From contig PCBO01000059.1 in NCBI GenBank assembly GCA_002730975.1, positions 1-61,497 of the forward strand: 61,497 nucleotides of DNA. Direction: 5' to 3'. This document shows, in pieces, positions 54,876-61,497 of this stretch. The notes below the pieces were generated by a model. That model worked only from the letters and a program-made list of their open reading frames with translations. It was not told the origin of the DNA and did no database searches. The position numbers and the translations under genes are program-made. The stretch is from Opitutia bacterium (GTDB lineage Bacteria > Verrucomicrobiota > Verrucomicrobiia > Opitutales > Seribacteraceae). Within the stretch, counting starts at the first letter, position 1. Every line of letters starts with the position of its first letter.

Positions 54876-55531
54876 TGATCCCGGCATCTGCAAAATTAGC
54901 TCTCTTATCTCTTTTTAGCATAGCATCAAAGGGAATCGGGTACGCACAAAATGATAATTCCTATCTTGAAAAGAAAAGAGAACGCGACGAGCCCATTCCT
55001 CTGTACAAAAGCATCTCTGAAATCTTAACGGAAAACTGGTGGATTCTGGCTTTAGCGGTAGGAATCACCATGACAATAATTTTCGTCTTTTGGTTGCGAC
55101 GGCGCTTTAGCAAGGCTGAAACCGCAGAAATGGCGATTCCCGCTCGCGACCCATACGAGGAGGCCATCGAGGCACTGGATGGACTAGATGCAGAATGTCA
55201 TAGAATGGATGCAAAGCCTTTTGTGTTCCGTCTATCGGAAGTGCTTCGCGTGTATGTCGAGCGCTGCTTTGCTCTTCCTGCAATGGAACTGACAGGCGAG
55301 GAATTCCTTAGAGAAGTCGCGGAACACAAGTTTTTCCGCAAAAGATACGATGACCTCTTGCACGATTTCGTAGATCGGAGCGATATGGTAAAGTACTCGA
55401 GAGAAAGCATTGACGGGGATGGGCTTCGATTGTTGCTCGATTCCGCCGTCCACTTTGTCAAAGACTCTCACCGTCGACTAGAGGAAGAAGCAACGAAAAC
55501 CAAAGACCAACCGCCAGAGGTGAAGGCATGA
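54872..55531 (+). CDS. DUF4381-like membrane protein of the Bat operon
   Basis: 219 residues: a signal-like N-terminus (LALLSLFSIASKGIGYAQ), a short periplasmic stretch, one membrane helix at about 52-72 (WWILALAVGITMTIIFVFWL) and a helical cytoplasmic tail containing VFRLSEVLRVYVERCFALPAMELTGEEFL, the pattern of DUF4381-type proteins placed between DUF58 and BatA genes. Overlaps both neighbours by 4 bp. Role unknown beyond this context. Confidence 0.78.
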   Translation: MMIPASAKLALLSLFSIASKGIGYAQNDNSYLEKKRERDEPIPLYKSISEILTENWWILALAVGITMTIIFVFWLRRRFSKAETAEMAIPARDPYEEAIEALDGLDAECHRMDAKPFVFRLSEVLRVYVERCFALPAMELTGEEFLREVAEHKFFRKRYDDLLHDFVDRSDMVKYSRESIDGDGLRLLLDSAVHFVKDSHRRLEEEATKTKDQPPEVKA

Positions 55532-56589
55532 ATCCTTTCGAGCACTGGGAACGCTTTCGATTGGCGGAGCCTCACTGGTTGTGGCTCGTCCCAGTGATAA
55601 TAGCCCTAATCATCGTAAGGCTTCGACAGAAGCAAAGTAACTCCACTCTCAAGTTTTCATCGTTGGTCTTCTTACGTGTTGCGGAACCAAGAAGCGCTTG
55701 GCCTGCTCGTTGGATTCCACCGACCTTTCGATTTTTCGCGTTGGTCTGCCTTCCGATCACTCTTGCTCGGCCGCAATTGGATGAAAGTACTCGCACGATT
55801 CAAGAGAGTGGCGTGGACATAGTTCTGGCAGTTGACCTTTCCGCGTCCATGCTTGCCTTGGACATGAGTGAGAGTCGGAGCGAACCCATCACCCGGCTCG
55901 AAGTAGTAAAGCGAGTAATCAAAGACTTCGTCTCCATGCGAAAGCACGACAGGATCGGATTGATAGGTTTTTCCGTAAATCCCTACCTACTCAGCCCCCT
56001 CACCTTGGACAAGGAACACCTGCACCGCAATCTCGACCGCATGCGAGTAGGTCTCACGCTTCAGACGGGAACCAACATCGGCGGAGCTTTGGGCGAAGGC
56101 ATCAACCGGGTCCGAGAACTAGAAGCAAAGAGCCGTATCGTCATTCTCCTGACTGATGGCAAGGACGACCCGCCACCTAGGCACAGTCCACTGGTTTTCG
56201 CCGAAGGAGCAAAGGAAGACGGAATAAAAATTTACACAATTGCTGTGGGCCAATCGACTCGAACTCGAACCTACATCTATGACAGACGGACGGGGGACTT
56301 GCTTCGTAACTCCTCAGGAAACCCGGAAGTGACTATTGCCAATTATCCTGTGGACAAGGAAGTACTTCGTAAAGTCGCCGAAACCACGAAAGCCAAGTTC
56401 TTCGAAGCAGGAGACGAAACAGCTCTTCGTGATATATACGAAGAGATCGATCAATTGGAAAAAACTGAAGTGGCATACGAAGTGAACGCTCTCTACAAGG
56501 AGCTCTTTCATTGGCCTTTGGCAGGAGGGATTCTTCTTCTTTTGATTGAAATAGTCCTGTCGCGAACTGTATTCTTAAGGATTCCATGA
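55528..56589 (+). CDS. batA: VWA-domain protein BatA-like
   Basis: Inner-membrane protein with N-terminal helices (about 15-32 and 65-80), a VWA domain with full MIDAS DLSASM (about 107-112), a conserved Thr in GTNIGGAL and Asp in LLTDGKDD, and a C-terminal helix (about 330-350). 353 residues. BatA-type proteins are linked to aerotolerance or envelope stress in Bacteroides and Leptospira relatives; the precise function is unproven. ATGA overlaps tie it to the genes on both sides. Confidence 0.92.
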   Translation: MNPFEHWERFRLAEPHWLWLVPVIIALIIVRLRQKQSNSTLKFSSLVFLRVAEPRSAWPARWIPPTFRFFALVCLPITLARPQLDESTRTIQESGVDIVLAVDLSASMLALDMSESRSEPITRLEVVKRVIKDFVSMRKHDRIGLIGFSVNPYLLSPLTLDKEHLHRNLDRMRVGLTLQTGTNIGGALGEGINRVRELEAKSRIVILLTDGKDDPPPRHSPLVFAEGAKEDGIKIYTIAVGQSTRTRTYIYDRRTGDLLRNSSGNPEVTIANYPVDKEVLRKVAETTKAKFFEAGDETALRDIYEEIDQLEKTEVAYEVNALYKELFHWPLAGGILLLLIEIVLSRTVFLRIP

Positions 56590-59018
56590 ATCTCTTTGCC
56601 CACCCGGAATGGCTTTTGTCCGGCCTACTTGCAACCACCGCAGTCGGATTCTTCCTGTGGTGGTCTGAACTGCGGAAAATTCGCCGGTTGAAAAAGTTCA
56701 CGGCAACCAAACTACTTTCCAAGCTATCCGAATCTCACTCCAAACCAAAAACCATCGCAAGAAACGTCATATATTCCGTTGCTATTCTCCTTCTATTTTT
56801 GGCACTAGCCAAACCGCAGTGGGGCAAAAGCCAACGGAAAGCGATCCCGACCGGAATCGATGTGCTTCTAGCCTTGGACGTGTCACGAAGCATGCTCGCC
56901 CGCGACGTTCGACCGAATCGAATCGAAAGGGTAAAACTGGGCATTTCAAATCTCCTCGAAAAAGTAAAAGGCGACCGACTCGGACTCATAGCTTTTGCAG
57001 GAACCTCTTTTCTTCAATGCCCGCTGACCCTCGACCACTCCGCTTTTCGCAGAACCCTGCGAGAAATGGAAGTCGGCGTAATAAAAAGCCAAGGTACCGA
57101 TCTCTCCCGCCCAATAAAAGAGGCCGCTAGATCTTTTTCCGAGGATGACAGCGACCGTTTCCTCATACTTATTTCCGACGGGGAGGATTTGGAAGGGGAA
57201 GGCTTGAAGAAAGCCAAGGAAAGCGCCAAGGCAGGTGTGCGAATTTACACGATCGGAATTGGAAGCAAAGAAGGGTCTCGCATCCCTCTTGATCCCATTC
57301 CTCAGAAGGCACGCAATTTCCTTAAGAATCCGGAAGGCAAGGCGGTCATCACGAAACTCGACGACACATCTCTACGTGCAATCGCAGAATCAACCGGTGG
57401 CAAGTACTTCCAACTGGGACCCACCGGCGAAGGTTTGGCTAGAGTTTTCGATGAACTTCAAGCAATCGGACACCGCAAACGTCACGCCATTCTCTCACAG
57501 GAACTTCCAATCGAGCGCTATCAACCTTTTGTTGCATTGGCTATGCTCATGCTTGCCATCGAGTTTTTGCTTGGCAACCGACGACGGATTCGGGCAATTG
57601 CCCCCTCGCTCGCGTTGGTGATATTGATCTTCCTCTCTGGTTGTTTCCGCAGGGACAATATAAAAAGAGCTGAGGAAGCCCACAAAAACAAGGAGTTTGA
57701 AAAAGCCGCCGCTTATTACGAGGCGGAGATAAACGCCACTAAAAGTGAAGACAAGCAGGTTGACCCACGCCTTCATTTAAACGCCGGCCTCGCTCATCTG
57801 GATGCGGGCAACCTTGAAAAAGCCGAGACTTTCCTCGAAAAAGCTCTGGACGGAACCGTAGACGAGCCCTCCCTTCAATCTACAATTCTAAATGCTCTCG
57901 GAAACCTTCAATACAACCGAGCCAATCAAGCTCTGGATCGGACAGACGTAAAATCGGCGCGCGAAGCGTGGGAAAAGGCCTTGCAGCACTACGAAGCGGC
58001 CATGTCTATTGACGACAACGTAAAGGCCAATGTGAACAGGGACGAACTGGCCAAACAAATCGAAAGCCGAATCAAGTCGTTGCTCTCTCTTATTTCAGGT
58101 ATTTCATGGAGGGACATCGATGGAGACGGACGACCACAAGAGAAAGAACCACCATTGCCAGGCAAAATCTATTGGGATCAAAACAACGACGGAGAACATA
58201 ACGCTTCATCGGAGCCTTTTGTCGAAACCGACGAGAAAGGTCGATACGCCATCGAATGGATTTCCGCTACTTACCCCACTTCCTTTCAACTTGGATGCGT
58301 CCCAGCTGAAAGTAATGGAACAAAGGGCGTTACCCTTCTTCCCTTACTCGAACCACCACCACCTCCTTTCAATCCTAACAATGTAAAGACACAGTTCGTG
58401 GTACTGAGCAAAGCAGGCAACCGCCAAGTCCATTTCCCCTATCGAGCCGCTCCTATGTTGCAGGGTTTTGTATGGAATGACGCCAACCGAGACGGTATTC
58501 GAGACGACAATGAAACAGGATTTGCCAAAGCCAATCTCTTTCTCGACCTAGACGGGAATCTCGCCCTCGATGAAAACGAAACTTCTTTCAAACCATCGGA
58601 ATCGGGTGAGTTCTCTCAAATCGTTCCACCTGGTCAACACGTCCTATGCATTCAAATCGAGAGCGAGGATGCAAACGTCACCTTTCCTCTAAACGATGAA
58701 AAAGCTCACTTGGCATCCGTTGATTTTGAAACGGCTGCCAAACATCTCAACTTCGGTGTTTCCACTCCAGAAGGACAAGGAGAGTCACAACAAGACAATC
58801 AGAATTCCGAAGCGGACCCGAAAGACTCGGATTCCGACCCAAACCCGCAAGAGCAAAAGGACGGCGATGAAGAGACCGCTGCATCACCACCGCCGGAAGT
58901 CCCCAAAGAAGTGAACGCTCTCTATGAACGCCTACTTCAGGAAATCGAGGCCAATTCCGAACCACTGGACATCGAGGGGAAAGTGGTTGAAGCTCCACGT
59001 CGAGGAAGGGATTATTAG
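56586..59018 (+). CDS. batB: BatB-BatC-like fusion: VWA, TPR and Asp-rich calcium-type loops
   Basis: 810 residues combining parts that are usually separate. Residues 1-80: two membrane helices. About 90-290: VWA with MIDAS DVSRSM (near 97) and LISDGEDLEGEG. About 310-352: two helices, the second ending in LSGC, which reads as a lipobox (about 349-352). About 360-500: TPR-like helices (AEEAHKNKEFEKAAAYYE, LNAGLAHLDAGNLEKAETFLEKAL). About 510-720: beta-rich region with DIDGDGRPQEKE, DQNNDGEHNASSE, DANRDGIRDDNET and DLDGNLALDENET, like SdrD-B or EF-hand loops. About 725-775: Gln/Asp/Pro-rich low complexity. It corresponds to BatB fused to a BatC-like TPR lipoprotein with an added surface-type module. 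Confidence 0.88.
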   Translation: MNLFAHPEWLLSGLLATTAVGFFLWWSELRKIRRLKKFTATKLLSKLSESHSKPKTIARNVIYSVAILLLFLALAKPQWGKSQRKAIPTGIDVLLALDVSRSMLARDVRPNRIERVKLGISNLLEKVKGDRLGLIAFAGTSFLQCPLTLDHSAFRRTLREMEVGVIKSQGTDLSRPIKEAARSFSEDDSDRFLILISDGEDLEGEGLKKAKESAKAGVRIYTIGIGSKEGSRIPLDPIPQKARNFLKNPEGKAVITKLDDTSLRAIAESTGGKYFQLGPTGEGLARVFDELQAIGHRKRHAILSQELPIERYQPFVALAMLMLAIEFLLGNRRRIRAIAPSLALVILIFLSGCFRRDNIKRAEEAHKNKEFEKAAAYYEAEINATKSEDKQVDPRLHLNAGLAHLDAGNLEKAETFLEKALDGTVDEPSLQSTILNALGNLQYNRANQALDRTDVKSAREAWEKALQHYEAAMSIDDNVKANVNRDELAKQIESRIKSLLSLISGISWRDIDGDGRPQEKEPPLPGKIYWDQNNDGEHNASSEPFVETDEKGRYAIEWISATYPTSFQLGCVPAESNGTKGVTLLPLLEPPPPPFNPNNVKTQFVVLSKAGNRQVHFPYRAAPMLQGFVWNDANRDGIRDDNETGFAKANLFLDLDGNLALDENETSFKPSESGEFSQIVPPGQHVLCIQIESEDANVTFPLNDEKAHLASVDFETAAKHLNFGVSTPEGQGESQQDNQNSEADPKDSDSDPNPQEQKDGDEETAASPPPEVPKEVNALYERLLQEIEANSEPLDIEGKVVEAPRRGRDY

Positions 59019-59024
59019 AATATC

Positions 59025-60848
59025 GTGACAAGAATCACTTACGCTCTTTATTGTCTGTTGTCTTTACTGCTCGCGGGCTTTTCGGCAATAGGACAACAGC
59101 AAAGCATTCGCATCGAGGCGAACTTTTCGCCTTCCGCCATAACCTTAAGCCGACAGACCACCTACAAGGTAACCATTCACGGTTCACAGCAATCCCCCTC
59201 TGGGAGTCTTCCTGCAATCGCAGGGCTTGGCATTTCGGGGAATCCGCGCGTTTTTCGAGCAGCAAGCTTTATCAACGGAGTGCCTTCGGTTCGCCTCGAA
59301 CTCTCCTTTGCCGTCAAACCGGAACGACAGGGAAACTTCACAATCCCTCCATGGAACCTATCGGTACAAGGCACTCCCCACCAGGTTCCGGCGACTACCC
59401 TTCGAGTCCTTCCCCCGAACCAAGAAGATGTGCTTCGAAGTCAAGCTCGACAAAAACAAGAGTCCGATCTCCGCCAAGCTCTGTTCCTAGAGGTAAACCT
59501 TAGCCGAAAATACCTCTTTGAGGGTGAAACCACACTTGGTTCAATCGACCTTTATATTTGGGAGCGATTGCCCATAACTCGTCTAGTGCAACTTCCTCAA
59601 AAAAACGGGGACGCTTTTTCCCAAAGCAAAATCAACCGCCCCTTGGAGAAACGCGCCTCCCGCAACGGTAAAAACTATACCGTTTATTCATGGCCCGTCG
59701 CTCTTACTGCAGCAATGGAAGGCATACACGAATTATTCTATAAAATGACCGTTCGCGTTCGCGTTCAAAACAATCGAAATTCTCCTTCGGGCAATCCGTT
59801 TTTACAGGATCCATTTTTCCGTGATCCCTTTTTTGGATTTGGTCGAGAAGAAGCGATGTCGGTTACCTCCGAAAAGCTCAAACTTGAGGTGAAATCTCTC
59901 CCGATGGAAGGTCGACTAAATTCGTTCCGCGGTGCCATTGGCACTATTTCCACAAATTCGACTACGGACTCAGAACGAGTGACCGTTGGCGACCCCGTGC
60001 GCATTACTTTCACGGTCACGGGCAAAGGCAATTTTGGGGTGATGCCCGCTCCCGAAATCGATTCCAGTGAGAAGATCAAGGTAGGACCACCGGCATTCTC
60101 GTTCGAGGGAGATGAAAACCTTCGATACGAAGGCACCCAACGCTTCGACTACGTAGTAACTCCATTGCGACCTGGACAAATAGAAATTCCCGCCGTTCCC
60201 TTTGCCTATTTCGACCCGACCTTGGAGCGGTATGTCGATGCATCGGGAAATTCGCATATCCTTCGTGTCGAAGCTGGCGAAACATGGGTGGACCCATCCC
60301 CACCTGAATTCGCCTTTTCTGAGAAACAAGAAGAAATAGAACCGGCCCGCAATCTCTTTCAGACTGAAAGCGAACCAAGCGAATGGCGAAAGTCCCTCAC
60401 TCCGGAACCAGTCTTCCGTTCCACCGCTTTCTGGTATGCGCAAATCGCTCCGCTCTTTTGCTTCTGCGGGATTCTGGGATGGAGGATCCGCAAAAGAAGC
60501 TCATCGAGGGATAGCTCTGCCAAACGATTCGCAAAACTGCGAAACGAAATGAAGAGAGCCGCTCGATTTAACGACACCCTAGGCTTTTTCCGAGCTACTC
60601 GTGGAGCAATAAGAGAAAAGGTAGGTGCCATGGCAGGTCAAGAAAAGCCCGAGACTCTGGGAAGAGATGAGGTGGTTGCGATCTTACTTCAAAGAAAAGC
60701 CTCAGAGGAGCTTATCTCTGAGATCAATGAAATTCTCGAAACTGCAGACGCTCACGAGTTTGCCGGAGACGCCAGCTCGAACCTGCCCCTTCTGGATTGG
60801 CAGGTACGCATCAAGCGCCTCCTCAAAAACATTCGTTCCTTGGCATGA
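59025..60848 (+). CDS. batD: BatD-like protein
   Basis: Large periplasmic protein with a signal peptide (ALYCLLSLLLAGFSAIGQQQ, about residues 6-25) and a BatD-type body: IEANFSPSAITLSRQTTYKVTI, ERQGNFTIPPW and the second repeat VTVGDPVRITFTVTGKGNFGVMP. One membrane helix at about 465-485 (FWYAQIAPLFCFCGILGW) leads to a basic cytoplasmic tail. 607 residues. GTG start, 6 bp after the batB fusion gene; overlaps the next gene by 4 bp. Its segment NPFLQDPFFRDPFFGFGRE is rich in Phe-Asp-Pro. Confidence 0.9.
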   Translation: MTRITYALYCLLSLLLAGFSAIGQQQSIRIEANFSPSAITLSRQTTYKVTIHGSQQSPSGSLPAIAGLGISGNPRVFRAASFINGVPSVRLELSFAVKPERQGNFTIPPWNLSVQGTPHQVPATTLRVLPPNQEDVLRSQARQKQESDLRQALFLEVNLSRKYLFEGETTLGSIDLYIWERLPITRLVQLPQKNGDAFSQSKINRPLEKRASRNGKNYTVYSWPVALTAAMEGIHELFYKMTVRVRVQNNRNSPSGNPFLQDPFFRDPFFGFGREEAMSVTSEKLKLEVKSLPMEGRLNSFRGAIGTISTNSTTDSERVTVGDPVRITFTVTGKGNFGVMPAPEIDSSEKIKVGPPAFSFEGDENLRYEGTQRFDYVVTPLRPGQIEIPAVPFAYFDPTLERYVDASGNSHILRVEAGETWVDPSPPEFAFSEKQEEIEPARNLFQTESEPSEWRKSLTPEPVFRSTAFWYAQIAPLFCFCGILGWRIRKRSSSRDSSAKRFAKLRNEMKRAARFNDTLGFFRATRGAIREKVGAMAGQEKPETLGRDEVVAILLQRKASEELISEINEILETADAHEFAGDASSNLPLLDWQVRIKRLLKNIRSLA

Positions 60849-61497
60849 AGCTATTGAGAATCGTTGTATACCTCGCCTCAGCAGCATTTTGTAGCGGAGT
60901 TGATGCGAACGAGGCAAACCGACCATTCTACGACGGCGTTAGAGCTGAGGCGTCAGGTGACTTGGACGCCGCCATTGCTTCTTATGAAAAAGCCGCCGCC
61001 ATTTCCCATTCGGCCAATCTCCACGGCAACCTGGCCAATCTCCACTATAAGACGGGTTCATCGGGCAAGGCTGTACTCCACTATCGACAAGCCCTATTGC
61101 TGGATCCGGGAAATCCGGAAATAAGTTCCAATTTAGCCTTCGCCCGGAAAGCGGCGGGACTACCTCCCGCCAGCCCTTCCGCCGACGATTTTTATTTCGC
61201 TCCCGAATCAATAAGCATTTGGGTGTGGGTCACTACAATAGCTTTCTGGCTGGGCATCTACTTGGGCTTGATTCTAACTAGATCTTATATTTCCGGATTC
61301 ACTAAAATGATAGGTGCAATCGGTTGGGCGGGAATTATCGCCTTTGGGACTTACGCTATATGGCGAGCAGACCGTAATATAGATTTTCTAGCGCGTGAAG
61401 CAGTCGCCGTACTTCCGGCCACAACCAACGAGGGTAACGAAACTGCCGTTATTCGGCTGCGCCGCTACGCAGGTGGTGCCAACGACGCCAATGCCGA
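60845..61497 (+). CDS. batE: BatE-like TPR membrane protein (cut by the window end)
   Basis: Open frame from an ATG in the ATGA overlap with batD, still open at the window edge (217 codons seen). N-terminal signal sequence (LLRIVVYLASAAFCSG), then two TPR-like repeats (GDLDAAIASYEKAAAI, GKAVLHYRQALLLDPGNPEISSNLAFARKAAG), then two membrane helices (WVWVTTIAFWLGIYLGLIL and MIGAIGWAGIIAFGTYAIW). BatE proteins carry TPRs, helices and a C-terminal SH3-like domain; AVAVLPATTNEGNETAVIRL at the edge may begin that domain. Confidence 0.85.
   Translation, partial: MKLLRIVVYLASAAFCSGVDANEANRPFYDGVRAEASGDLDAAIASYEKAAAISHSANLHGNLANLHYKTGSSGKAVLHYRQALLLDPGNPEISSNLAFARKAAGLPPASPSADDFYFAPESISIWVWVTTIAFWLGIYLGLILTRSYISGFTKMIGAIGWAGIIAFGTYAIWRADRNIDFLAREAVAVLPATTNEGNETAVIRLRRYAGGANDANA

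Overview
The window looks like core chromosome of a Gram-negative member of the Verrucomicrobiota, probably the Opitutia/Puniceicoccales side. This placement is an inference from gene content and style: a fused SecDF, a single-chain glycyl-tRNA synthetase, a Fur-sufCBD-sufT block, a GldA/F/G-like exporter with a DUF4340 partner, an AsmA-like giant, a CHASE2 adenylate cyclase and a full MoxR/Bat operon. Base composition is moderate (mid-40s % GC by eye). No rRNA, tRNA, CRISPR array, insertion sequence, integrase or phage gene is visible. Coding density is very high; the longest gene-free stretch is 198 bp (40690-40887), so no gap exceeds 300 bp.

Layout. 1-2.9 kb: three overlapping cell-surface glycan genes (GT4 glycosyltransferase, FkbM methyltransferase, GT2 glycosyltransferase). 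2.9-5.4 kb: gluQ on the minus strand, divergent from an RhlE-like helicase and msrB, closed by the only clear intrinsic terminator. 5.5-7.7 kb: a small lipoprotein, a DUF445 membrane protein and an MscS channel. 7.8-12.6 kb: yajC, secDF, recJ, facing glyQS. 14.3-20.4 kb: a small lipoprotein, a Fur-family regulator with a Fur/PerR-like operator, sufC-sufB-sufD-sufT, rpiB, clpP. 20.4-22.5 kb: menC-menE (menaquinone) on the minus strand. 22.6-33.8 kb: guaB, then a tightly overlapping chain purA-nadC-birA-coaX-gldA-gldF-gldG-DUF4340. 33.8-36.5 kb: a 907-aa AsmA/TamB-like protein. 36.7-39.5 kb: accB-accC-Asp23-AmaP-like. Then gcvT (minus), a CNNM/CorC-type protein, lgt, and mreB-mreC-mreD-mrdA (rod-shape machinery, 43.0-47.9 kb). 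48-52.7 kb: a thioredoxin-like protein and a 1360-aa CHASE2 adenylate cyclase containing 210-bp tandem repeats. 52.9 kb to the end: moxR, DUF58, DUF4381-like, batA, a batB-batC-like fusion, batD, and a batE-like gene cut by the window edge.

How the parts fit. Envelope biogenesis dominates: Sec auxiliary proteins, lipoprotein lipidation (Lgt), the elongasome, an AsmA-like protein, a surface sugar cluster and Bat periplasmic stress proteins. Interleaved are cofactor and precursor pathways: Fe-S clusters, menaquinone, NAD, biotin and biotin-dependent acetyl-CoA carboxylase, CoA, and the two branches from IMP (GuaB, PurA). Many genes overlap by 4 bp (ATGA/GTGA/TTGA), implying translational coupling. 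Shine-Dalgarno sequences are mostly weak or absent and two candidate promoters lie very close to start codons.

No clear new defence or mobile system is present. The most unusual items are architectural: the CHASE2 cyclase with a repeat-built coiled-coil insertion, the VWA-TPR-calcium-loop Bat fusion with an internal lipobox, the enlarged PBP2 with two inserted segments, a divergent adenylosuccinate synthetase, the accBC-Asp23-AmaP linkage in a Gram-negative, and a putative Fur box in front of the fur-suf operon.
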